Assembly (NCBI GenBank): GCA_900543885.1
Contig: UQTA01000003.1
Span: 52,221-116,220, forward strand
Reading direction: 5' to 3'
From: an uncultured Clostridium sp.
Lineage (GTDB): Bacteria > Bacillota > Clostridia > Lachnospirales > Lachnospiraceae
DNA length: 64,000 bases
The position numbers and the translations under genes are program-made. A model generated the notes under the pieces. The model had not been told where the DNA came from. It did no database searches and saw only the letters and a list, made by a program, of their open reading frames with translations. Of the stretch, positions 51,992-60,508 are shown in pieces (position 1 is the stretch's first letter; each line of letters starts with the position of its first letter).

Positions 51992-52708
51992 ATGCGTGTT
52001 ACCTATATCCACCACAGTAGTTTTCTTGTGGAAACAAAAGAGGATTATTTTTTATTTGACTATTTTGAGGGAGAGATACCAGAACTGAAAGAGGACAAGC
52101 CTCTTTTAGTATTTGCCAGTCATCGTCATGGAGACCATTTTTCACCGGTGATCTTTGAACTGGTTAAAAAACATGAAAAGACCAGTTTTGTGCTGTCAGA
52201 TGATATCTGGAGGCGGAGAGTGCCGGAAGAGCTGCTTGGAAGGACTTATTTTATAGGGCCGGAGGAAACATTGCAGCTGACGGCACCATTTACAGGTGAG
52301 TCCGGTGTGAAGATCCGTGCATTCAGATCCACAGATGAAGGAGTTGCATTCCTGCTGGAAACAGAAGGAAAGGGGATCTATCATGCAGGAGATTTAAATA
52401 ACTGGGTATGGGACGGTGAGCCGGAGGCAGATAATAAGCGGATGAGTGAGAAGTTCCATAAGGAACTGGAAAAAATGAAAGGCATCCATATAGATGTGGC
52501 TTTTATGCTCTTAGATCCAAGGCAGGAAAAAGATTTCTATCTGGGAATGGATGATTTTATGAAAATGGTAGGAGCAGATGTAGTGTTCCCGATGCATTTC
52601 TGGGGAGATTTTCAGGTTACAGACCGGCTTAAGGAGCTGGACTGTGCAAAGGACTATAAAGACCGGATCGTAAAGATCCACGAAAAAGGAGAATGTTTTG
52701 TGGTTTAA
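51992..52708 (+). CDS. MBL-fold metal-dependent hydrolase
   Basis: A 238-residue metallo-beta-lactamase-fold protein of the UlaG/YtkL-like group. The motif FASHRHGDHFSP supplies HxHxDH; HAGDLNNW and FPMHFWGDF give the other metal ligands. It is shorter than most and of unknown substrate. RBS AGGAGG precedes the ATG. Confidence 0.83.
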   Translation: MRVTYIHHSSFLVETKEDYFLFDYFEGEIPELKEDKPLLVFASHRHGDHFSPVIFELVKKHEKTSFVLSDDIWRRRVPEELLGRTYFIGPEETLQLTAPFTGESGVKIRAFRSTDEGVAFLLETEGKGIYHAGDLNNWVWDGEPEADNKRMSEKFHKELEKMKGIHIDVAFMLLDPRQEKDFYLGMDDFMKMVGADVVFPMHFWGDFQVTDRLKELDCAKDYKDRIVKIHEKGECFVV

Positions 52709-52723
52709 GGCAGACGCCCAAGG

Positions 52724-52752
52724 CTTCTTGTCCGCTGCAAGCGGGCAAGAAG
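52724..52752 (+). other. Hairpin in the pyrC leader
   Basis: CTTCTTGTCCGC pairs with GCGGGCAAGAAG over a 5-base loop. No T run follows, so it is not a terminator; its role is unknown. Confidence 0.5.
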
Positions 52753-52800
52753 ATGCAAGGCTGAACTGTAACTATTATTTAAGAAAGAGAGGATAAATAC

Positions 52801-54081
52801 ATGCTGCTGATCAAAAATGGACGGGTGATCGACCCGGCAGGAAAAACAGAGAAAATCGCGGATATTGTTGTAAAAGATGGAAAAATCCAGAAAATATATC
52901 CAGAAGGAACATTACCGGAAGAGGCAGAACAGGCAGCAGACCAGGTAATTGACGCAAAAGGACTTGTAGCAGCACCAGGTCTGGTGGATGTTCATGTACA
53001 TTTCCGCGATCCTGGACTGACCTACAAAGAGGATATCCATACAGGTGCGGCTGCAGCTGCAAAAGGCGGTTTTACTACGGTTGTGTGCATGGCAAATACC
53101 AAGCCTATCGTAGATAATGAAGAAACACTGCGCTATGTACTGGAAGAAGGAAAGAAAACGGGCATTCATGTGCTCAGCTGCGGGGCGATCTCCAAGGGCT
53201 TTGAAGGAAAAGAAAGAACAGATATGGAAGGACTGTTAAAGGCGGGTGCAGCGGGATTTACAGATGACGGTATCCCGTTAATGGATGGGCCTTTTGTAAA
53301 AGAAGCAATGGAAGAGGCAGCAAGACTGGATACAGTTTTAAGCTTCCATGAGGAGGACAAAACCTTTATCAAACAGAATGGTATCAATCACGGTAAGGTA
53401 TCAGAAAAGCTGGGAATTTATGGTTCTCCGGCGTTGGCAGAGGATTCTCTGGTAGCAAGAGACTGTATGATCGCACTGGCTACCGGCGCTAAGATCGATA
53501 TCCAGCATATCAGTTCCGGCCATTCTGTAGAAATGGTGCGTCTGGCAAAGAAGATGGGCGCAAATGTATGGGCCGAAGTAACACCTCACCATTTTACACT
53601 TACAGAGGATGCTGTATTAGAATACGGTACACTGGCCAAAATGAATCCGCCTCTGCGTACAGAGTGGGACCGCCAGATGCTGATCGAAGGCTTAAAGGAC
53701 GGCACCATCGATATGATCGCTACGGATCACGCACCTCACAGTAAAGAAGAAAAAGAAAAGCCGCTTACAGAGGCACCAAGCGGTATCACAGGCCTGGAAA
53801 CCTCTCTGGCTCTTGGCATTACAAGTCTTGTAAAGCCGGGACATCTGACATTGATGGAATTAATGGAAAAAATGAGTTTGAATCCTGCAAAGCTTTACAA
53901 ATTAGACTGCGGCCGTTTAGAAGAAGGCGCAGCAGCAGATCTTGTGATCTTTGATGAAAATGAGAAGTGGGTGGTAGACGGATTTGCATCTAAGGCTGCC
54001 AACAGTCCATTTTTAGGCGCAGAGCTGACTGGCAGAGTGAGATATACGATCTGCGGTGGAAAGATTGTATACAGTCTGTAA
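52801..54081 (+). CDS. pyrC: Dihydroorotase
   Basis: A 426-residue class I dihydroorotase, cyclising carbamoyl-aspartate to dihydroorotate in pyrimidine synthesis. The binuclear Zn motif is LVDVHVHFRDPG, with the carbamylated-Lys region, HISSGHSVEMVR, VTPHHFTLTEDA and MIATDHAPHSKEEK. The RBS GAAAGAGAGG precedes the ATG. Other pyr genes are not adjacent. Confidence 0.95.
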   Translation: MLLIKNGRVIDPAGKTEKIADIVVKDGKIQKIYPEGTLPEEAEQAADQVIDAKGLVAAPGLVDVHVHFRDPGLTYKEDIHTGAAAAAKGGFTTVVCMANTKPIVDNEETLRYVLEEGKKTGIHVLSCGAISKGFEGKERTDMEGLLKAGAAGFTDDGIPLMDGPFVKEAMEEAARLDTVLSFHEEDKTFIKQNGINHGKVSEKLGIYGSPALAEDSLVARDCMIALATGAKIDIQHISSGHSVEMVRLAKKMGANVWAEVTPHHFTLTEDAVLEYGTLAKMNPPLRTEWDRQMLIEGLKDGTIDMIATDHAPHSKEEKEKPLTEAPSGITGLETSLALGITSLVKPGHLTLMELMEKMSLNPAKLYKLDCGRLEEGAAADLVIFDENEKWVVDGFASKAANSPFLGAELTGRVRYTICGGKIVYSL

Positions 54082-54121
54082 AAAATGATAACTATTCAGA
54101 GTCAATCTCTAAAATACTGCG

Positions 54122-54159
54122 AAAATCTCCGGTCAAAAATTGCATGACCGGAGATTTTT
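54122..54159 (+). terminator. Terminator after pyrC
   Basis: AAAATCTCCGGTC pairs exactly with GACCGGAGATTTT, followed by further T. Confidence 0.93.
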
Positions 54160-54217
54160 ATATATTTCTCTTTACAAAAGCACTTTAGTGTGCTACCATG
54201 ATAGCGTGTCAAAACGA

Positions 54218-54223
54218 TATAAT
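54218..54223 (+). promoter_or_regulatory. -10 element before structured leader B
   Basis: A perfect TATAAT with no strong -35. The predicted transcript start falls just before the structured leader, as in leader A. Confidence 0.5.
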
Positions 54224-54226
54224 GTG

Positions 54227-54338
54227 CCCAAAAGAAAAACAAGCGACACCGAAGGTGGCATTTGTTTTTCTTGGGCCATTAACGAACGAACCGCCTGCGT
54301 CAGCAGGCAGTAGAGCACGTAAGTGCGGGGTTCGTGAG
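54227..54338 (+). ncRNA. Structured leader B (candidate cis-regulatory RNA)
   Basis: The leader of the amino-acid binding-protein gene has the same plan as 42422-42536. A long stem (CCCAA..AGAAAAACAA with TTTGTTTTTCTTGGG) carries an inner CACC/GGTG hairpin. It is followed by the identical single strand CCATTAACGAA and then CGAACC/GGTTCG closing a GCCTGC-gtca-GCAGGC hairpin, linker AGTAGAG and a GCAC-gtaa-GTGC hairpin. The 3' flank TGAGT is also shared. Four of five paired elements differ from leader A with pairing kept. Confidence 0.65.
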
Positions 54339-54360
54339 TTCTAAGAGGAGGAGAATTATT

Positions 54361-55233
54361 ATGAAGAAAAGAGTATTATGTGCAGCACTTGCATCTATGA
54401 TGGCATTATCCATGACAGCCTGCTCATCAGGCAGCACCGCTACCACGGCAGCTGAAACAAAGGCATCTGAGGCAGAGACAACAACAGAAGAAGCTTCTTC
54501 TGAAAAAGCAGAGGAAACCACAGCAGCAGGCACAGAAGGCGGCACACTGATCGTTGGTTTTGACCAGGACTTCCCGCCAATGGGATTTTTAGGAGATAAC
54601 GGTGAGTACACCGGTTTTGACCTGGAACTGGCGCAGGAAGTTGCAAAGCGCCTGGGCCTGGAATACAAGGCACAGCCGATTGCATGGGATGCAAAGGATA
54701 TGGAGCTGGAATCTGGAAACATTGACTGTATCTGGAACGGATTTACTATAACAGGCCGTGAAGATGATTACACCTGGACTGAACCATATATGGCAAATAC
54801 CCAGGTATTTGTAGTAAGAAATGATTCTGGTATTGCCGGAAAAGATGATCTTGCAGGCAAAGTAGTAGAGTGCCAGGCAGATTCTTCCGCAGAAGCAGCA
54901 TTAAAAGAAGATCCCGATCTGACTGCAACTTTTGCACAGCTTTTAACAACTGCTGATTACAACTCCGCATTTATGGATCTGCAGCAGGGTGCAGTAGATG
55001 CCATTGCCATGGACGTGATCGTAGCAGGATATCAGATCCAGCAGAGAAACGCAGACTTTACCATCTTAGATGATTCTCTTTCCGCAGAAGAATATGGCGT
55101 AGGCTTTAAGAAAGGCAACACAGAATTAAGAGATAAAGTTCAGGCAACCCTGGAAGATATGGCAAAAGACGGAACCATGAAAGAGATCTCTGAAAAGTGG
55201 TTTGGTGAAGATGTAACTACCATTGGAAAGTAA
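54361..55233 (+). CDS. Amino-acid ABC transporter substrate-binding lipoprotein
   Basis: A 290-residue polar-amino-acid binding protein (SBP_bac_3 type). Signal peptide with lipobox MTAC (C21), a Ser/Thr/Ala/Glu-rich linker (about 22-60), then LIVGFDQDFPPMGFLGDNGEYTGFDLELAQEVAKRLG, the hallmark of the GlnH/ArtJ group. The ATG at 54361 has GAGGAGGAG upstream. It works with the permease and ATPase encoded downstream and is the likely target of structured leader B. Confidence 0.93.
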   Translation: MKKRVLCAALASMMALSMTACSSGSTATTAAETKASEAETTTEEASSEKAEETTAAGTEGGTLIVGFDQDFPPMGFLGDNGEYTGFDLELAQEVAKRLGLEYKAQPIAWDAKDMELESGNIDCIWNGFTITGREDDYTWTEPYMANTQVFVVRNDSGIAGKDDLAGKVVECQADSSAEAALKEDPDLTATFAQLLTTADYNSAFMDLQQGAVDAIAMDVIVAGYQIQQRNADFTILDDSLSAEEYGVGFKKGNTELRDKVQATLEDMAKDGTMKEISEKWFGEDVTTIGK

Positions 55234-55321
55234 TCGGATCAAAAAACAGGATGCATTTACACAGCCGTTATAAGATAGAGGGCTGAACAGTAAAAAAGAT
55301 AGAAAAAATGAGGGAGTGCAG

Positions 55322-55350
55322 TTGACAACTGTGCCCCCTTGTTCTATGAT
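55322..55350 (+). promoter_or_regulatory. Promoter of the amino-acid permease-ATPase unit
   Basis: TTGACA (55322-55327), 17-base spacer, TATGAT (55345-55350). A GTCCGC-tgcca-GCGGAC hairpin lies in its leader at 55368-55384. The permease and ATPase can thus be expressed separately from the binding protein. Confidence 0.85.
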
Positions 55351-55412
55351 AGAATTTCCGTGAAAACGTCCGCTGCCAGCGGACACACAATGATTGGAAA
55401 GCAGGTACAGAT

Positions 55413-56072
55413 ATGGGTAAAATGACACTCCAGCAGATCCTTATGCAGCTTGCAGGAGGTATGGGAACCAGTATACAGATCTTTGCAGTGACACTTATTT
55501 TTTCACTGCCTTTAGGCCTTTTTGTGGCTTTGGGACGTATGTCAAAAAATAAGCTCCTTCAGATGATCATCAAAGTTTATATCTCTGTTATGCGCGGCAC
55601 GCCTTTGATGCTGCAGCTGCTAGTGGTTTATTTTGGCCCTTACTATATGTTCGGCATGCGTGTCAGCAACAGCTATCGCCTCTGGGCTGTATTTATCGGA
55701 TTCGTGATCAATTATGCAGCTTATTTTGCAGAGATCTACCGGAGCGGTATCCAGTCCATGCCTGTAGGACAGTATGAGGCTGCAAAGCTGTTAGGCTACA
55801 GCAAGTCACAGACATTTATCACCATTATCCTTCCCCAGGTGATCAAGCGTATCCTTCCATCGGTCACAAATGAAGTGATCACTCTGGTAAAAGATACTTC
55901 CCTGGCATTTACCTTAAGTGTTATGGAAATGTTTACTACAGCAAAAGCACTGGCTTCTTCTCAGGTTAGTATGATGCCTTTTGTGGCAGCCGGTATTTTC
56001 TACTATGTATTTAATCTGATCGTTGCCATGTTCCTTGAATGGCTGGAAAAGAAACTGGATTATTACCGTTAG
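55413..56072 (+). CDS. Amino-acid ABC transporter permease
   Basis: A 219-residue permease of the HisM/GlnP family with about five helices. The EAA loop is YEAAKLLGYSKSQTFITIILPQVIKRILPS, and RGTPLMLQLLVVYFGPYY is a typical motif. It forms the channel for the binding protein at 54361, probably as a homodimer, as no second permease is present. Confidence 0.94.
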   Translation: MGKMTLQQILMQLAGGMGTSIQIFAVTLIFSLPLGLFVALGRMSKNKLLQMIIKVYISVMRGTPLMLQLLVVYFGPYYMFGMRVSNSYRLWAVFIGFVINYAAYFAEIYRSGIQSMPVGQYEAAKLLGYSKSQTFITIILPQVIKRILPSVTNEVITLVKDTSLAFTLSVMEMFTTAKALASSQVSMMPFVAAGIFYYVFNLIVAMFLEWLEKKLDYYR

Positions 56073-56111
56073 GGTGCTTATACACAATGTTGTACAGGAG
56101 GAATGTGGATA

Positions 56112-56876
56112 ATGAAATTATTAGAGATCAATCATGTGGAAAAGTCCTTTGATAACCTGACGGTTCTTAAGGATATATCATTAAGCGTAGAAGACGGAGA
56201 GATCGTTTCCATCATCGGCCCATCTGGTTCTGGTAAATCGACACTGCTGCGCTGTGCTACCATGCTGGAAACTATGGACAGTGGTGAGATCCTTTATCTG
56301 GGAAAAAAAGCAGTGTGGAGTGATGAAAGCGGAAAGCTGAATTACGCAGATAAAAAAGAGTTAAAAGAGATCCAGAGCCAGTATGGCCTGGTGTTCCAGA
56401 ACTTTAACCTGTTTCCACACTTTAGTGTGCTTAAAAACATTACAGATGCGCCCATCCGTGTGCAGAAACGCAATAAAGAAGAGGTATACAAAGCGGCAAG
56501 AGAACTTTTAAAGAAAATGGGGCTGGAAGACAAAGAAGATGCCTATCCATGTCAGCTGTCCGGCGGCCAGTGTCAGCGTGTGGCCATTGCGAGAGCGTTA
56601 GCCTTAAATCCTAAAATCCTCTTTTTTGATGAGCCTACATCAGCGCTGGACCCGGAGCTGACGGGAGAAGTATTAAAGGTCATTAAGTCTTTAGCAGACC
56701 TGCATATCGCCATGGTCATTGTAACCCACGAAATGGCCTTTGCAAAAGATATTTCCCACAGAGTTATCTTTATGGCTGACGGCGTGATTGTAGAAGAAGG
56801 AACACCGGAGAAGGTGTTTGCTTCTGATAATGAAAGAACCCGGAATTTCCTGGGAAGATATGGAAATCTGCTGTAA
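56112..56876 (+). CDS. Amino-acid ABC transporter ATPase
   Basis: A 254-residue ABC ATPase of the GlnQ/HisP group. Walker [14 protein letters not shown]-loop [12 protein letters not shown], signature [15 protein letters not shown], Walker [16 protein letters not shown]-loop [10 protein letters not shown]. An ATG at 56103 is only one base from AGGAGG, so the ATG at 56112, ten bases away, is chosen. Ends at a terminator at 56895. Confidence 0.95.
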   Translation: MKLLEINHVEKSFDNLTVLKDISLSVEDGEIVSIIGPSGSGKSTLLRCATMLETMDSGEILYLGKKAVWSDESGKLNYADKKELKEIQSQYGLVFQNFNLFPHFSVLKNITDAPIRVQKRNKEEVYKAARELLKKMGLEDKEDAYPCQLSGGQCQRVAIARALALNPKILFFDEPTSALDPELTGEVLKVIKSLADLHIAMVIVTHEMAFAKDISHRVIFMADGVIVEEGTPEKVFASDNERTRNFLGRYGNLL

Positions 56877-56894
56877 GATCATAGCAGTTTATGG

Positions 56895-56939
56895 AACTGA
56901 CGCATTGGTAAAGAATATTTGCTGATGTGTCAGTTTTTT
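56895..56939 (+). terminator. Terminator after the amino-acid transporter operon
   Basis: AACTGACGCA pairs with TGTGTCAGTT (one G-U), followed by T residues. Confidence 0.8.
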
Positions 56940-57072
56940 ATTGCGTGTATATTTGCTTGATAGTATTACATAAAAATGTGAATATGTACATAAAATGGGA
57001 ATGGATATTGCAAACCAGGTAGTTCTGTAATAAAATATTATTACTAAAAAATGTGTAAATGTACAAAAATAG

Positions 57073-57834
57073 GGAGCGGTTTATGGAGGGCTTCCACAGG
57101 TTGTAGCTTTTAAGAGCGAACGGCAGAAAGCGGATTATTTAAAGAATATTTTTGCGAATGTTTATCTGAAAGATGTTATTGAAAGAAACAAGATACAAAG
57201 TGTGGATGAGATTGGTATTTTGGTTGACGTACTTGCATCTGCCATTGGGACACAGACAAACCCTTCAAAGATAGCGAATACTTTTGCCAGTGAGCGTCAG
57301 ATGACCTATAGTAATAAAACAATTTCCAGCCATATCGACTATTTAGCAGAGTCGTTTTTGATTTCTAAGGCAAACCGGTATGATATTAAAGGAAGAAAAT
57401 ATATTGGTGCTAATTTGAAATATTATTTTACAGATTTAGGGTTGAGAAATGCTCGTCTTAATTTCAGACAACAGGAGCCTACACACATTATGGAAAATAT
57501 TGTGTATAATGAACTGCTGATCCGTGGTTACAATGTTGATGTGGGCGTTGTTGAAACATCTGATAAAGATAAAGAAGGTAAAAGGATTCGCAAACAGTTA
57601 GAAGTTGATTTTGTGGTAAATCAAGGCAGTCAAAGATACTATATTCAGGTTGCATACGATATGGCTTCAGAAGAAAAGCAGACCCAGGAATTTAATTCTT
57701 TGCGTAATATACCAGACTCCTTCAAAAAAATCGTCATTGTGAATGGTAGTAAGAAACCTTGGAGAAATGATGAAGGTTTTGTTATTATGGGAATGAAATA
57801 TTTTCTTTTGAATGCAGATAGTTTGGAATTTTAA
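57073..57834 (+). pseudogene. 5'-truncated AAA/DUF4143 ATPase gene
   Basis: An open frame begins without a start codon at YGGLPQVVAFKSERQKADYL and runs through KNIFANVYLKDVIERN into the DUF4143 domain (SSHIDYLAESFLI, KYYFTDLGLRNARLN, ENIVYNELLIRGYNVDVG, LEVDFVV). Intact relatives are about 400-450 residues and carry an N-terminal AAA_14 P-loop domain. That part is absent, replaced by unrelated AT-rich sequence from 56940. A shorter product from an ATG near 57202 is possible but would lack the ATPase. Confidence 0.8.
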
Positions 57835-57910
57835 GTAATAGGGGGTGAGGCTTTCTGCTGTAAGTTTCTGTTTCAGCGGATGAGTATGTTGTGAAAAGGA
57901 AATACTATAA

Positions 57911-57961
57911 AAAGCAGTTTGGAGAATCCAGTGATTTAAGATTTTCCAGACTGCTTTTTTG
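57911..57961. terminator. Bidirectional terminator
   Basis: AAAAGCAGTTTGGA pairs with TCCAGACTGCTTTT (one bulge or mismatch); T runs on both strands serve the DUF4143 remnant and the convergent WG-like gene. Confidence 0.85.
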
Positions 57962-57962
57962 A

Positions 57963-58844
57963 TCATTGCGAATATCCTTTGACTTCATCTAAGGTTAAAA
58001 TTTGAATTTTTCCATTTTTTTCGCAAAAAAAATATATGGTTTCATTTATAAAGTCATCAGTGTACTTTGTAAATGAAATTGTTTCATATTGATCAGGTTT
58101 TATCAAGATTTGTCCAGTTAGAGCTGCTACACCATTTCCGTTAATAATGCAGAAATAGTCATCGAAAGGAACACTGATATCAGTAATGCTGGAATCAAAA
58201 GAAAATGTTTTAGAAACAGAGTCAAAGTGTCCGTTATTGTTGATCAACTCAAATATAAAGGCACGATTATTTTGATCAATACCTGTTCCGTAAGTATAAA
58301 AATTAGGTAACGGATTGAGACGTTTACAATGCTGCAGAACGGGCTGATAATTTGAATTGATAAGTGACCAGCCGTCTGCGGTACTTACACGCGCAAAATC
58401 GTTCTGATGTTCAAAGGGAAATGCTTCCAGGTAAATCGCGGGAGTAAAGGTAACTCCCGCTGTATTTGTAGATGTAAAATATCCCCAGTATCCGTTTAAA
58501 CAGTATCGTCCGTAAATAGGATTATTATCGGGACTGTCCTGTATTATATAGGGGATAGGGCCATAGATGATAGTATTTTCTCCAATAGTTGATAAAGAAA
58601 AACCGTTGTTGTTTCGTGTAATCCTCCAACTTGTTTCGACAACAGGTAAATTATCATTATTTATGTTATTGGAGGTGATGGAAACATTGGAATTACCAAT
58701 ATCAGAGGGTTTGCCTTTGGAAAGTTTTGGAAAAATTATATTCTCGAAAATTACCAGTATGGCTAATAAACAGAGAATATGGGAAATCACATATATAAGA
58801 AAGCTCTTAGGTTTTAAGTTCAAAATATCAATATCTCCATTCAC
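57963..58844 (-). CDS. Membrane-anchored WG-repeat-like protein
   Basis: A 293-residue protein with one N-terminal membrane segment (about 13-36), an Asn/Ser-rich linker (about 40-66) and a repeat-like domain. Segments such as RYCLNGYWGYFTSTNT, ADGWSLINSNYQPVLQ and NGNGVAALTGQILIKPDQ look like WG/KWG beta repeats. The domain should lie outside the cell. Function is unknown. It is the distal gene of a minus-strand run with the PHP and guanylate-kinase-like genes. AT-rich relative to the housekeeping regions. Confidence 0.6.
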   Translation of the reverse strand: MNGDIDILNLKPKSFLIYVISHILCLLAILVIFENIIFPKLSKGKPSDIGNSNVSITSNNINNDNLPVVETSWRITRNNNGFSLSTIGENTIIYGPIPYIIQDSPDNNPIYGRYCLNGYWGYFTSTNTAGVTFTPAIYLEAFPFEHQNDFARVSTADGWSLINSNYQPVLQHCKRLNPLPNFYTYGTGIDQNNRAFIFELINNNGHFDSVSKTFSFDSSITDISVPFDDYFCIINGNGVAALTGQILIKPDQYETISFTKYTDDFINETIYFFCEKNGKIQILTLDEVKGYSQ

Positions 58845-58852
58845 AGTGTAGG

Positions 58853-59758
58853 TTAAAAAAACACAGCTGATTTTGTATTATGCTGTGCATAATACAAATG
58901 GCGTTTCCGTATCTTCTCAAGGTACTCACCAGGGTAATGACCAAGATGTTCATTAGTATCTTTATTTCCATGAAAATCTGATCCACAGGATATCAAGATT
59001 TCTTTTTGTTCAGCCAGCTGGCATAGAGCGGTACGGGTGGTTTGTGGATAGCGGCTATATAGGCATTCCATACCGTCTCCTCCAGAGGCAATGAAACAAT
59101 TTATGAGATTCTCAATTTCATTATCTGCAAGTTTATAGGACAGCGGGTGTGCCAAGATGGCAACCCCACAGGCAGAATGAATGATTTTTATGACTTCATC
59201 CAATGATCCAAAAGAAATGTTGCTTGGCACATAAGCCAGTCTTTTTCCATAATCTCCGATATATTTATCCAGGACTTCGTCGATAGTAGCTGCATATCCT
59301 TCTTTTACAACGATTTCAGCTAGTTGTACTCTGCCAATAAAGGTTCGTTCAGGGTAGTACCGAGAGTGAAAATCTTGATAAGTTGAACATCCTCCAAGTG
59401 TAATTCCACACGCTGCAAGGCGTTCAAGCATGTTTTCTAAGCGTTGAATGCCATTATCATGATTATGGCTCAAAAAAGATTGCAAGTGTTGGTTTCCTTC
59501 ATCGAGAAATAACCCAACAATATGAATTTCTTTCTTTCCAGAAGTAGTGGGCCAACTTGCGCTGATTTCGCTTCCCGAAATAATTTCTATAGTAGAAAAC
59601 TGTTTTCTTAAAGATTTTAAATTTGTGTGGATAAAATTATGATCAGTTAATGCTATATGCTTGAGCCCTTCAGCGTTCGCTTTTGCAACCAAAGCATTTG
59701 GAGTCATGGAGCCGTCTGTAAGGGAAGTATGAGTATGAAGGTCGATGTAGTCGTTCAT
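58853..59758 (-). CDS. PHP-domain phosphoesterase (TrpH/RNase AM-like)
   Basis: A 301-residue PHP-fold metal phosphoesterase. DLHTHTSLTDG (H8, H10), ALTDHNFI, GSEISASW, and later AILAHPLSY and GSDFHGNKD supply the metal site. Relatives include 5'-3' oligoribonucleotide exonuclease RNase AM and 3',5'-nucleotide phosphatases. It sits eight bases from the WG-like gene and 35 from the kinase-like gene. The combination with a nucleotide kinase fold suggests nucleotide metabolism or signalling (inference). Confidence 0.8.
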   Translation of the reverse strand: MNDYIDLHTHTSLTDGSMTPNALVAKANAEGLKHIALTDHNFIHTNLKSLRKQFSTIEIISGSEISASWPTTSGKKEIHIVGLFLDEGNQHLQSFLSHNHDNGIQRLENMLERLAACGITLGGCSTYQDFHSRYYPERTFIGRVQLAEIVVKEGYAATIDEVLDKYIGDYGKRLAYVPSNISFGSLDEVIKIIHSACGVAILAHPLSYKLADNEIENLINCFIASGGDGMECLYSRYPQTTRTALCQLAEQKEILISCGSDFHGNKDTNEHLGHYPGEYLEKIRKRHLYYAQHNTKSAVFF

Positions 59759-59793
59759 TTATTTCTCCTGTTCGTATTGATTCAATCAAATGA

Positions 59794-60384
59794 TTATAAT
59801 TCTTGTGACAGTAACTGTTCAATCGTATTGGCAGTTTCTTCTGGAGTTTTTTCTTCTACGGTTTCTATAATGTGCAGATAATCTTCTAAAATAGGAGAGT
59901 TCATTTCTTTTGCAGAGATAGAAAGACGTTGCAGGATAATGGAAATTGGTTCGGTATTTCTGTACAGAAGACGCTTGTAAAGGAGATCAGGCGAGGCGGT
60001 AAGATAGAAACTGATTATATTATACTCTCCAAGAGCTTGTATTTGTTGAAATCCGTTTATATCAATATCAAGAAGGGGAGTCTTACCGCTTTTTAAGATC
60101 CTTTTTATCTCAGACAGAGGAGTTCCATAAAAGTGTTTGTTGTACCGATTCATTTCCAGATAACCGCCAGGCCAGTTGAGAAACGAATTTTTATCTTTTA
60201 CAAAAAAATATTCTTTTTCGTTTTCCCTGGGTGGTCGGGTTGAAACAGATTTGGCAAATTCCAGGCAAAGGATTCTTTCTAATAATATCTGAATGACAGT
60301 GGATTTACCTACTCCGGAAGGACCAGAGATTATAACGAGATTAGGTTTGCAAGGAGATTTTTTTTGTAGATTAGATTTTTCCAT
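59794..60384 (-). CDS. Guanylate-kinase-like P-loop protein
   Basis: A 196-residue guanylate-kinase-fold protein: P-loop ISGPSGVGKST (G21-T29), SVSTRPPRENEKEYFFV (GMP-binding Arg/Glu/Tyr pattern), GGYLEMNRYNKHFYGTP and LLDIDINGFQQIQ. The fold and motifs match GMP kinase. Its position in an AT-rich accessory cluster, and a diverged lid region, suggest a specialised paralogue rather than the housekeeping gmk, which usually lies near rpoZ. The ATG at 60384 has AAAGGA upstream. Confidence 0.78.
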   Translation of the reverse strand: MEKSNLQKKSPCKPNLVIISGPSGVGKSTVIQILLERILCLEFAKSVSTRPPRENEKEYFFVKDKNSFLNWPGGYLEMNRYNKHFYGTPLSEIKRILKSGKTPLLDIDINGFQQIQALGEYNIISFYLTASPDLLYKRLLYRNTEPISIILQRLSISAKEMNSPILEDYLHIIETVEEKTPEETANTIEQLLSQEL

Positions 60385-60452
60385 GATAAATTCCTTTCTT
60401 TTTATGATGTTTTTGTTATAATCTAAGGATACGGTAAAAGGTTGAGATCGGG

Positions 60453-60473
60453 TATACGGCAAAAAGGGACAAA
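60453..60473 (+). promoter_or_regulatory. Shared upstream element, copy 1
   Basis: ATACGGCAAAAAGGGACA between the divergent kinase-like and HTH genes. It matches 62610-62630 at 20 of 21 positions; a half copy ATACGGTAAAAG lies 25 bp to the left at 60429. A likely operator for a regulator, perhaps the HTH protein encoded from 60509. Confidence 0.55.
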
Positions 60474-60508
60474 TAATGTCATAAAATCATAGATGCAGGG
60501 GAAGAGCT

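Noticed and set aside
51434..52015. Antisense open frame of 193 codons across the EamA-type gene
   Set aside because: Lies opposite a clear transporter gene, no ribosome site, no recognisable domain.
52709..52800. PyrR-type attenuator before pyrC
   Set aside because: One hairpin is present but there is no T run and no alternative pairing.
57963..58844. Plus-strand gene 58567-58851
   Set aside because: It is antisense to the WG-like gene, without a ribosome site.
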